Shown here in pieces: positions 16,457 to 23,048 of a stretch of DNA of 64,000 bases; within the stretch, counting starts at the first letter, position 1, and every line of letters begins with the position of its first letter. Source of the stretch: Enterococcus alishanensis (lineage in GTDB: Bacteria > Bacillota > Bacilli > Lactobacillales > Enterococcaceae); NCBI RefSeq assembly GCF_019218635.1, contig NZ_JAHUZB010000003.1:310001-374000 (forward strand). The letters run 5' to 3'. Both the position numbers and the translations under genes were made by a program. Below the pieces are notes generated by a model, which saw only the letters and a program-made list of their open reading frames with translations, searched no databases and was not told the DNA's origin.

Positions 16457-17728
16457 GTGAACACAAATTTTGAAACAGGTTTAAATTATGCCAAAGATTT
16501 AGATACTAAGGATGAGTTACATCAATATCGTGAAGGTTTCTTTATTCAACCGGGTGAAATTTATATGGATGGCAACTCTTTAGGAATGGCTTCTAAAGCT
16601 GCTGTAGAAAATATCGATAAAATGATTGAACGTTGGAAAAAAGAAGGCGTCAGAGCCTGGAATGATTTATATATTTATGGCGAAAAAATTGCGGCTTTAA
16701 TGGCGCCAATCGTGAATGCTTCGCCTCAAGAGATTACTGTGACAGGCAGTACGACTTCAGATATCCATTCGGCTTTAGCAACATTTTATCATCCGACAAA
16801 AGATCGTTATAAAATTTTAGTTGATGACTTGAATTTCCCAACCGATCGTTATGCTGTCGATAGTATTGTAGAATTAAAAGGATACTCTATTGAGGATGCA
16901 GTGAAAGTTGTCAAAAGTCCAGATGGTGAATTTATTGATGAAACAGCTGTGATTGAAGCGATGACAGATGATGTAGCAGTGATTTTATTACCAACTGTTT
17001 TATATCGAAGCGCTCAAATTATTGATATGAAACGTTTGACTGAAGAAGCCCACAAACGCGGAATTATTATTGGCTTTGATTTATGCCATGCGATTGGCGC
17101 GATTGAGATTGACTTTAACGATGTGCAACCTGATTTTGCTGTTTGGTGCACGTATAAATATTTGAATGGCGGTTTAGGTTCGACGGCTGGCTTATACATT
17201 AATCAAAAACATTTTGATAAAAAACCTGGTTTGGCTGGTTGGTTTGGCAATCGCAATGATACCCAATTCCAATTAAAACATCAATTCGAACCACAACCTG
17301 ATGCCAGCGGTTGGCAAATTGGTTCCCCAGCAATTTTTTCAATGGCTGGCTTAGAAGGCTCGTTACAAATTTTCAATCAATTAGGGATGAAAAAAATCCG
17401 CGAAAATTCATTAAACAAAACAGCCTATCTTATGTATTTAATCGATCAAGAATTAGCAGAATATGGCTATTCTTACGGAAACAGCACCGATGATCAAGTT
17501 CGCGGCGGCCACGTTTGCTTACAACACGAAGAAGCGTATCGGATTGCTGCAGCTTTAAGAGATAATGGTGTGGTACCGGATTTCCGTGAACCGAATGTGA
17601 TTCGCTTAGCACCAATTGCTTTATATACTTCCTATGAAGAAATCTATCAAGTTGTTCAAACCTTGAAAAAAATTGTTACAGAGAAAATTTACGAAGATTA
17701 TAGTAATGTGCGGTCTTCGGTGGTTTAA
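16457..17728 (+). CDS. kynU: Kynureninase
   Basis: This 423-residue PLP enzyme cleaves L-kynurenine (or 3-hydroxykynurenine) to anthranilate (or 3-hydroxyanthranilate) and L-alanine. The PLP lysine is Lys234 in WCTYKYLNGG, the cofactor-binding Asp and His are in FDLCHAIGA (Asp208, His211), and YMDGNSLGM, AGWFGNRNDTQF and QIGSPAIFSMAGLEG are family hallmarks. GTG 16457 follows AGGAGG. No tryptophan dioxygenase or formamidase gene is nearby, so the substrate must come from outside, for example from the host. It is co-transcribed with the MFS gene and is under a cre site. Confidence 0.95.
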   Translation: MNTNFETGLNYAKDLDTKDELHQYREGFFIQPGEIYMDGNSLGMASKAAVENIDKMIERWKKEGVRAWNDLYIYGEKIAALMAPIVNASPQEITVTGSTTSDIHSALATFYHPTKDRYKILVDDLNFPTDRYAVDSIVELKGYSIEDAVKVVKSPDGEFIDETAVIEAMTDDVAVILLPTVLYRSAQIIDMKRLTEEAHKRGIIIGFDLCHAIGAIEIDFNDVQPDFAVWCTYKYLNGGLGSTAGLYINQKHFDKKPGLAGWFGNRNDTQFQLKHQFEPQPDASGWQIGSPAIFSMAGLEGSLQIFNQLGMKKIRENSLNKTAYLMYLIDQELAEYGYSYGNSTDDQVRGGHVCLQHEEAYRIAAALRDNGVVPDFREPNVIRLAPIALYTSYEEIYQVVQTLKKIVTEKIYEDYSNVRSSVV

Positions 17729-17740
17729 AATAGAGCAAGA

Positions 17741-17782
17741 AAATAGGAATTGAGAGGGTAAAGTCTTCTCAATTCCTATTTA
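17741..17782. terminator. Hairpin between kynU and the next convergent gene
   Basis: A perfect 15-base-pair stem AAATAGGAATTGAGA/TCTCAATTCCTATTT with an 11-base loop lies here. The T run is short, so efficiency is uncertain, but its position between convergent genes supports a terminator. Confidence 0.75.
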
Positions 17783-17795
17783 AATTTCGCAATTT

Positions 17796-17975
17796 TTATT
17801 TTTCTGCTTTTTCATTCCATTTATTAGGACTCCAAATATTTCCTTCTAACGCAATTTGTAAAGACTCGTTATCATCTTCTAATTGCTCGATATATTTGAT
17901 GGCTTCTGTGATAGCTAAGTTATTTTCGCTATTTTGTAATTTCGTTAATTCTTCAGCTAACCATGTATTTCGCAT
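17796..17975 (-). CDS. Small acidic protein of unknown function (59 aa)
   Basis: ATG 17975 is preferred over an upstream GTG at 17984, because GAGGTG then sits 8 bases away. The product is 59 residues, acidic and mostly helical (ELTKLQNSENNLAITEAIKY, then EQLEDDNESLQIALEG), with a tail SPNKWNEKAEK. No family is recognised. It is convergent with kynU and shares the hairpin at 17741-17782. It is divergent from another small helical protein (18049-18228), with about 70 bases between the starts. Confidence 0.55.
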   Translation of the reverse strand: MRNTWLAEELTKLQNSENNLAITEAIKYIEQLEDDNESLQIALEGNIWSPNKWNEKAEK

Positions 17976-18048
17976 TTCCTTCACCTCAAAAAGAGTGTAT
18001 CATGGATATTGGGAGTCCAATAAAATAATGCTTGTTAGGAGAAATACA

Positions 18049-18228
18049 ATGAGGCTTAATGAAAACGTTATCAAAGAAGTTCAAGCTGAGATTGAAAGTG
18101 TCAAAGAGGAACTGGCTTATATAGAAAGCAGTAATTTTTCTGGTGAGTTAAAGGATCAGCGGATTTTAGCATTGACGAAAGCATTAAAAGAAGCAGAAGA
18201 TTTTTTGGCTGCACAAGCAGAATCTTAG
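18049..18228 (+). CDS. Small coiled-coil protein of unknown function (59 aa)
   Basis: ATG 18049 follows TTAGGAG and gives 59 residues; longer in-frame starts lack ribosome sites. The sequence is charged and heptad-like (VIKEVQAEIESVKEELAYIE, then LTKALKEAEDFLAAQAES), so a short coiled coil is likely. No family is recognised. It is followed by a CsbD-like stress protein gene with a separate leader. A perfect cre-like sequence lies over codons 4-9. Confidence 0.55.
   Translation: MRLNENVIKEVQAEIESVKEELAYIESSNFSGELKDQRILALTKALKEAEDFLAAQAES
18060..18073 (+). promoter_or_regulatory. Intragenic cre-like site
   Basis: TGAAAACGTTATCA matches the CcpA consensus TGWAARCGYTWNCW at all 14 positions. 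It lies 11 bases downstream of a start codon, so it could act as a transcriptional roadblock. It could also be coincidence within coding sequence. Confidence 0.4.
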
Positions 18229-18302
18229 TCTAAAAAAACCTACGATGGTATACTCAAATGGTAGTAAAATTATTAAAAATTTGAGAAGTGGGGGACAGAA
18301 TT

Positions 18303-18482
18303 ATGACAAACAAAGATGAACTAAAAGGCAAAGTAAATGAAGCCAAAGGTAAAGTGACTGATGATGAGTCCACTGAATTAAAAGGGAAAGTACAACAAAA
18401 ATTTGGTGAAGCTAAGGATGCTGCGAAAGATAAAATGAACAAAGCTGCTGGCAAAATCAATGAAAAACTAGATAAAGAATAA
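18303..18482 (+). CDS. CsbD-family stress protein
   Basis: ATG 18303 with the upstream GTGGGGGA site gives 59 residues. The KGKVNEAKGKVTDDESTELKGK pattern, split here as KGKVNEAKGKV and DDESTELKGKVQQ, is the signature of CsbD-like proteins: lysine- and alanine-rich, hydrophilic, and probably disordered or helical. In Bacilli and enterococci these are induced by general stress, but no molecular function is established. It is monocistronic, ending in a strong terminator. Confidence 0.88.
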   Translation: MTNKDELKGKVNEAKGKVTDDESTELKGKVQQKFGEAKDAAKDKMNKAAGKINEKLDKE

Positions 18483-18488
18483 TATTTT

Positions 18489-18519
18489 ACCTGTCTCCTT
18501 TAAAGAGGCAGGTTTTTTT
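18489..18519 (+). terminator. Terminator of the csbD-like gene
   Basis: The stem ACCTGTCTC/GAGGCAGGT with a 7-base loop is followed by seven T residues. Confidence 0.92.
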
Positions 18520-18557
18520 CGTATAATATTGCTTAAGACAAAAATTAAGGAGATAGC

Positions 18558-19091
18558 ATGGTAGACTTTAAATATTGTAAAGATTCATTCGCAATTCAAA
18601 CTCATCGGATTTTCCCATTAGATTTAAATACATACGGTTTCTTATTTGGTGGAAAATTAATGACATTAATTGATGATACAGCGTCTATTTCAATTTCTAG
18701 ACATTGCCGCCGAGCTGCAGTAACAGGTTCATTGGAGGAATTAAATTTTTTAAATCCACTTCATAGCAATCATTCCGTCTGTGTGGAAAGCTATGTTTCA
18801 GGTGCGCATCGTAAATCAATGGAAGTTTTTGTTAAAGTGATTGGCGAAAATTTAATGACAGGAGATCGCTATCTAGCGGCCACTTGTTTTATTAACTTTG
18901 TAGCAATTGCTGATTCAGAACATCCAGATAAAGATTTTGTCGTGCCTCAAGTTCAACCACAATCAGAGGAAGAAAAATTGATTTGTGATGGTTATCCAGC
19001 AAGACGGGCTGAGCGCTTAGCGAAAAGAACCGATTATAAAGAGTTTATTGAAAAGCTTTCAATTGCTTTACCATGGGAAGCTGAAGCTTAA
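18558..19091 (+). CDS. Acyl-CoA thioesterase, hotdog fold (YkhA-like)
   Basis: This 177-residue protein contains a single hotdog domain with the acyl-CoA hydrolase signature: LNTYGFLFGGKLMTLIDDTA near residues 22-42, with the catalytic Asp (DDTA), then SLEELNFLNPL and the CVESYVSGAHRKSMEVFVKV strand pair. It hydrolyses acyl-CoA to free acid and CoA in the cytoplasm; chain-length preference cannot be read. The promoter has TATAAT just after the CsbD terminator (18522-18527). It stands about 70 bases upstream of the aldolase gene. Confidence 0.85.
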   Translation: MVDFKYCKDSFAIQTHRIFPLDLNTYGFLFGGKLMTLIDDTASISISRHCRRAAVTGSLEELNFLNPLHSNHSVCVESYVSGAHRKSMEVFVKVIGENLMTGDRYLAATCFINFVAIADSEHPDKDFVVPQVQPQSEEEKLICDGYPARRAERLAKRTDYKEFIEKLSIALPWEAEA

Positions 19092-19160
19092 TTTGACAAA
19101 CAAGTAAAACTTTTCAATAATACTTGAGAATACAAATCCAAATGATTGAAGGAATTTTTG

Positions 19161-19805
19161 ATGCAAAAAGTTGAAATATTAAAGCGATTAGAAAAAGCTG
19201 GTGTCATTGCTGTTGTTCGTGGTAGCAGTAAAGCTGAAGCGTTACAAGCAGTAGATGCAATTGTTTCTGGTGGGATGAATGGTATTGAATTGACTTTTAC
19301 TGTTCCCCAAGCAGATCGAGTAATCGCCGAATTAGTCTCAAAATATCATGATCAGCCGGAAGTGGTCATTGGTGCGGGGACAGTTTTAGATGCTGTAACA
19401 GCTCGCTTAGCAATTATGGCAGGTGCGCAATATATTGTCAGCCCGAGTTTTGATAAAGAAACCGCTAAAATTTGTAATTTTTACCAAATTCCTTATTTAC
19501 CAGGTTGCATGACAATCACCGAAATGAAAGAGGCTTTAACTTACGGTTCAGATATTATCAAACTATTTCCTGGTAGCGCCTTTGGGCCAAGTGTGATTAA
19601 AGCATTTAAAGCCCCACTGCCTCACTTGAATATTATGCCAACAGGCGGTGTCAGTTTAGATAATATGCAAGAATGGTTTGATGCTGGCGTGATTGCTGTT
19701 GGTGTTGGTGGAAACTTAATGGCACCAGCTGCCCATGGCAACTTTTTAGAGGTCACCAATATGGCGGAAAAATATATGGCTAAATTTAACGAAATTAAAA
19801 AATAA
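19161..19805 (+). CDS. eda: KDPG/KHG aldolase
   Basis: The 214-residue class I aldolase cleaves 2-keto-3-deoxy-6-phosphogluconate to pyruvate and glyceraldehyde 3-phosphate (and 4-hydroxy-2-oxoglutarate similarly). The Schiff-base lysine is Lys134 in DIIKLFPGSAFGP, the catalytic Glu is in GIELTFTVP (Glu44), and the phosphate-binding MPTGGVS motif follows. ATG 19161 is chosen because AAGGAA sits 6 bases upstream; the longer TTG start would overlap it. No KDG kinase or uronate genes are adjacent, so the aldolase is an orphan here. Confidence 0.93.
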   Translation: MQKVEILKRLEKAGVIAVVRGSSKAEALQAVDAIVSGGMNGIELTFTVPQADRVIAELVSKYHDQPEVVIGAGTVLDAVTARLAIMAGAQYIVSPSFDKETAKICNFYQIPYLPGCMTITEMKEALTYGSDIIKLFPGSAFGPSVIKAFKAPLPHLNIMPTGGVSLDNMQEWFDAGVIAVGVGGNLMAPAAHGNFLEVTNMAEKYMAKFNEIKK

Positions 19806-19811
19806 TTTTTT

Positions 19812-19841
19812 GAGCTGAAGATGAAAATCTCAGCTTTTTTT
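19812..19841 (+). terminator. Terminator of eda
   Basis: The stem GAGCTGAAGAT/ATCTCAGCTT with one bulge and loop GAAA is followed by a T run. Confidence 0.8.
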
Positions 19842-19896
19842 GTATCCAATAAAGAAATCATTTACAATAAAAGTAATATTAATTTAGGAGGATATA

Positions 19897-21126
19897 ATGA
19901 AAAAATATTTGTGGGGATCAATTATTTTTTTTGCCTGTTTATTTTTAGGGGGAACTGTCTCGGCTAATGCAGAGGCACAAATGTATCGTTTATACAATTC
20001 TAACTCGGGAGAACATTTTTATACAAAAGATCCAGGGGAACGGAATTATTTGATTACTTCTGGTTGGGATTCAGAGGGGATTGGTTGGATTGCGCCAGAC
20101 AATGGGGAACCAGTTTATCGTGTTTATAATGCAAATGCTGGCGATCATCATTACACCATGAATCTGAGTGAAAGGGATTATTTAATTTCGGTGGGCTGGA
20201 AAAATGAAGGAACTGGCTGGTTTTCTGATGAGGACAAGCGAACACCTATTTATCGAGCCTATAATCCAAATGCGAAAGCCGGTAGCCATAACTATTCGGC
20301 ACATTCTAGTGAACAACAAGGCTTGATTTCTGCTGGTTGGCAAGATGAACAAATTGGTTGGTATGCTGTTGCGGCTGGTGGAAATTACAGTGCTGCTGAA
20401 AAAATAGCACAAATAAATGCATTGTCTCAACGCTATAGCAATCGAAATGTTAATATTTATTATGAAGGTTTAGTCGATAACAATGCTGGTACAGCTGGAA
20501 TCAATCCTGACCGACAAATTTTTGCTGCCTCAGTAGCTAAATTACCGATTGCTGCTTATGTACAAGATCGAATAAATCGTCAGTTGTTGGCGCCATCGGC
20601 TGAACTTTTATATTTAAATTCAGCCAATTATGTAAATGAGGCCACTTCAACTGGTGGGACTGGTTCAATCCAATTTGAAACAAATTTTTGGAACAAACAC
20701 TATACTGTCGATGATTTAATGCGGCGTTTATTTGTGAATTCAGATAATTTAGCTAGTAATCAACTACTCGCGCAAATTTGTTACAATAATATGGAAGACT
20801 TTCAGCGTTATATCAATAACGTTTATGGAGTTAGTCAATATTCAAGAATGATGACGGCTAGAGAAGCAGGTAAATTAATGGCTGCTATTCATCGACAAAA
20901 TGGGATTGCTAATCAGGTCATGTCAGAAACAGATTGGAAAAATGATAAAATTGGCGCTTTACCAGTAAAAGTCGATCATAAAGTTGGTATGGCAAATCGT
21001 TACAATCATGACGCTGCAGTTGTTTATGGCAGTCAGCCGTTTATCTTGGTAGTACTAGGAACAGATATTAGTAATCAAGAAATTACCAAAATAGCTCAAG
21101 GAATATATCAAATTGTTCAAAGTTAA
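19897..21126 (+). CDS. Secreted serine hydrolase (beta-lactamase class A-like) with three DUF5648 repeats
   Basis: This 409-residue exported protein has a signal peptide (about 1-27, ending ANAEA). Residues 28-158 are three tandem repeats of about 43 residues, each with a YR-YN-N-hHFYT start and a GW-EG-GW end; this is the DUF5648 type seen in wall-associated enzymes. Residues 170-409 are a class A beta-lactamase-like domain with SVAK (Ser212, Lys215), SDN (282-284) and a KVG triad (362-364) in place of KTG. It may be a low-activity penicillin-recognising enzyme or a cell-wall hydrolase rather than a resistance enzyme. Confidence 0.82.
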   Translation: MKKYLWGSIIFFACLFLGGTVSANAEAQMYRLYNSNSGEHFYTKDPGERNYLITSGWDSEGIGWIAPDNGEPVYRVYNANAGDHHYTMNLSERDYLISVGWKNEGTGWFSDEDKRTPIYRAYNPNAKAGSHNYSAHSSEQQGLISAGWQDEQIGWYAVAAGGNYSAAEKIAQINALSQRYSNRNVNIYYEGLVDNNAGTAGINPDRQIFAASVAKLPIAAYVQDRINRQLLAPSAELLYLNSANYVNEATSTGGTGSIQFETNFWNKHYTVDDLMRRLFVNSDNLASNQLLAQICYNNMEDFQRYINNVYGVSQYSRMMTAREAGKLMAAIHRQNGIANQVMSETDWKNDKIGALPVKVDHKVGMANRYNHDAAVVYGSQPFILVVLGTDISNQEITKIAQGIYQIVQS

Positions 21127-21165
21127 AAAAGACCTCAAAAGCTAGACTAGCTTTTGAGGTCTTTT
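21127..21165. terminator. Strong bidirectional terminator
   Basis: An 18-base-pair perfect stem (AAAAGACCTCAAAAGCTA and its complement) with a 3-base loop is flanked by A and T runs. It sits between the convergent hydrolase and XRE genes and overlaps the last codons of the latter. Confidence 0.92.
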
Positions 21166-22023
21166 ATTTGGGAAAAAGTCTTTTTTCATTTGGATTAAAC
21201 CATAAAGTAAAAAACTGACTGCGAGTAAGACAATAGTTACCAATAAAATAATGCCACCAGATAACAATACAGGAGACTGTAAAACAGTGAGTAATGGATT
21301 GATTAAAAAAGTTGAGCCACCTTGCTCTTTCAAATTTTCTAAAGCTCGAATCACATCATTTGTTTGAAAATGATTAGGCATTGACTGACTTAAGCTGGCT
21401 AATGGACGATTGGCGATGGCTAAATAGCCAGCAGCGAAATTTCCCAATGCCAACAGACCTAAACCAAAATTCCCCATGCTTAATATGCCAATCGAAAAGT
21501 TACCAAAGCCAGCTAATCCAGCTGTAAAATTGCCAAAAGCCAGTAAGCCGATAGAAATGGCACCGATGGAAATCAATCCAAAAGAGAAAACACCAAGACT
21601 GAAAATTCCTTGAGAAACGATGCCAAAGGAAACAATTCCCCGTGAAAATAAGGCTAAACTAAAAATGCCAGTGGCTTTTGGGAGTTCTCTTAGCTGATGA
21701 AACAATTCTTTTTTAGTAAAGCTTTGCCGATATAACCAATTAAAGTTAGGAATGACTATATGAATTAATGGAAGCATACCAATCATAAATGAACTGCAAA
21801 ATTCAAAATAAGTGGGTGGCGCTTCTTGATCTAACAATTCGTCAAGCGATATATTTAATAAATTCGAAATTTGTTTCAAAGTTGCAATATCCGGCAGACC
21901 TGCTTGACGTTCCCATTTTGAAATTGTTTTATCTGAAACATGTAAAAGGGCAGCCAACTCTTTTTGTGTCAGATGATGATTTGCGCGATAATTTTTTAAT
22001 TGTTGACTTAAATTATTTTCCAT
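21142..22023 (-). CDS. XRE regulator fused to a 17-unit glycine pentad repeat and a membrane helix
   Basis: This 293-residue protein starts at ATG 22023 behind GAGGAGG. Residues 7-62 form an XRE-type helix-turn-helix (LTQKELAALLHVSDKTISKWER). From residue 119 to 203 the chain is 17 consecutive five-residue units of the form Gly-hydrophobic-hydrophobic-Ser/Ala-X (for example GIFSL, GIVSF, GNFSI, GNFAA), with no gap. A membrane helix follows near 252-278 and a basic tail. The repeat could form a pentapeptide-type solenoid or pack in the membrane. It may be a membrane-tethered transcription factor, and its target is unknown. Confidence 0.82.
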   Translation of the reverse strand: MENNLSQQLKNYRANHHLTQKELAALLHVSDKTISKWERQAGLPDIATLKQISNLLNISLDELLDQEAPPTYFEFCSSFMIGMLPLIHIVIPNFNWLYRQSFTKKELFHQLRELPKATGIFSLALFSRGIVSFGIVSQGIFSLGVFSFGLISIGAISIGLLAFGNFTAGLAGFGNFSIGILSMGNFGLGLLALGNFAAGYLAIANRPLASLSQSMPNHFQTNDVIRALENLKEQGGSTFLINPLLTVLQSPVLLSGGIILLVTIVLLAVSFLLYGLIQMKKDFFPNKRPQKLV

Positions 22024-22126
22024 ATGCTGCCTCCTCTTTTTTGAAAGTTTAGCAAAATAAACTCGAAAAATGAATAGTTTTTAAGGAATTCATGACTCTA
22101 CTCTTAGTAGAATACCGATGTAACAG

Positions 22127-22152
22127 CAAAAAACGACAGATCAACTGCCGTT
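22127..22152 (-). terminator. Terminator of queH
   Basis: Read on the minus strand: AACGGCAG, a 5-base loop, CTGTCGTT and then T residues. It overlaps the queH stop codon. Confidence 0.75.
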
Positions 22153-22885
22153 AGAAATCTATTTCATCTTGATGTTCAGCAACATAAGCTTTGGCTTCTT
22201 TGTTGATTGTTTTCAAATCAACACCTTGTTGTTTTGCCGCAAAAACACAACCACAATAACATTGACGATAGACGTCATATTCTTTGCACATTTCTACCGA
22301 ACGTTTATAGCCTGAATTTTTCTTAAAGTCGCTTGGCAAATAATTAGTATCGTAAATTTTTTGGATATCCATTCCAATTTGATTAATCAATTGACTGTTT
22401 TTCTTTGGAGAAATTGTTAAAGCTGAACCAAAGTAATCATAACCCCGCTCAACAGCTTCCTTAGCAGCTAAATCTAGACGCATATTAAAGCACGCAGAGC
22501 AACGGGCTCCACCTTCACGTTCTTCAGTCAAATTATTTTCAATCACCATTTTAACAAATTCATTTGGCTTATAATCGTCGACGATTAAATCAACTGTATT
22601 ACCAGTATTTTCATTAAAATCATCAATAAATTTCTTTTGAACTAAAACGCGCCGTTGATATTCACTTTCTGGATGAATATTTGAATTGGCAAAAAAAATT
22701 GTTACATCGGCATATTCAGTTAAAAATTCCAAAGTATAAGTGCTGCAAGGTGCACAGCAAGAATGAATCAAAATTTTGGGACGTGCTGCTTGTTTTTCCC
22801 AATCTTGAATCATTTTATGTAACACACGGTCGTAATTGACCTTTTGATTTTTCATTTTATCTACAATCGTTGTTGCATCTATCAT
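22151..22885 (-). CDS. queH: Epoxyqueuosine reductase QueH
   Basis: This 244-residue enzyme catalyses the last step of queuosine synthesis in tRNA, reducing epoxyqueuosine to queuosine. The family (DUF208) uses cysteine clusters, all visible here: HSCCAPC (Cys43, Cys44, Cys47), the ARCSACFNMR pair, and the C-terminal YRQCYCGCVFA. ATG 22885 with AGGTGA five bases upstream is favoured over GTG 22894. It is non-orthologous to QueG. No other queuosine gene is nearby; the gene is monocistronic. Confidence 0.93.
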   Translation of the reverse strand: MIDATTIVDKMKNQKVNYDRVLHKMIQDWEKQAARPKILIHSCCAPCSTYTLEFLTEYADVTIFFANSNIHPESEYQRRVLVQKKFIDDFNENTGNTVDLIVDDYKPNEFVKMVIENNLTEEREGGARCSACFNMRLDLAAKEAVERGYDYFGSALTISPKKNSQLINQIGMDIQKIYDTNYLPSDFKKNSGYKRSVEMCKEYDVYRQCYCGCVFAAKQQGVDLKTINKEAKAYVAEHQDEIDF

Positions 22886-23009
22886 TCTCATCACCTGTTG
22901 GTATTATAACAAAAATAAGAAAATTTGAAAGTAGCATCCTCAGCCCCGTACTTTCTAAAAAAAAAGAAAGTGTTTTCATCAAACTTTAAGGCGAGTACCT
23001 GCGGTTCTT

Positions 23010-23018
23010 TGATATAAT
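23010..23018 (+). promoter_or_regulatory. Extended -10 promoter of pepX
   Basis: TGATATAAT contains a TGn extension and a perfect TATAAT (23013-23018), about 30 bases upstream of the ATG. No good -35 box is present, as is usual for extended -10 promoters. Confidence 0.65.
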
Positions 23019-23048
23019 TGACTTGTTAAAATTAAAGGAGGACATTTC

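Noticed and set aside
18254-18460. 68-codon minus-strand frame over the CsbD gene
   Set aside because: It is antisense to a recognisable CsbD protein, with low-complexity Ser/Phe/Leu content from the repeats of Lys/Glu codons.
22951-22976. ACTTTCT/AGAAAGT hairpin upstream of pepX
   Set aside because: The stem is only seven base pairs around a long A run and is followed by four T residues; it could be a weak terminator but the queH terminator is elsewhere, so no function is claimed.
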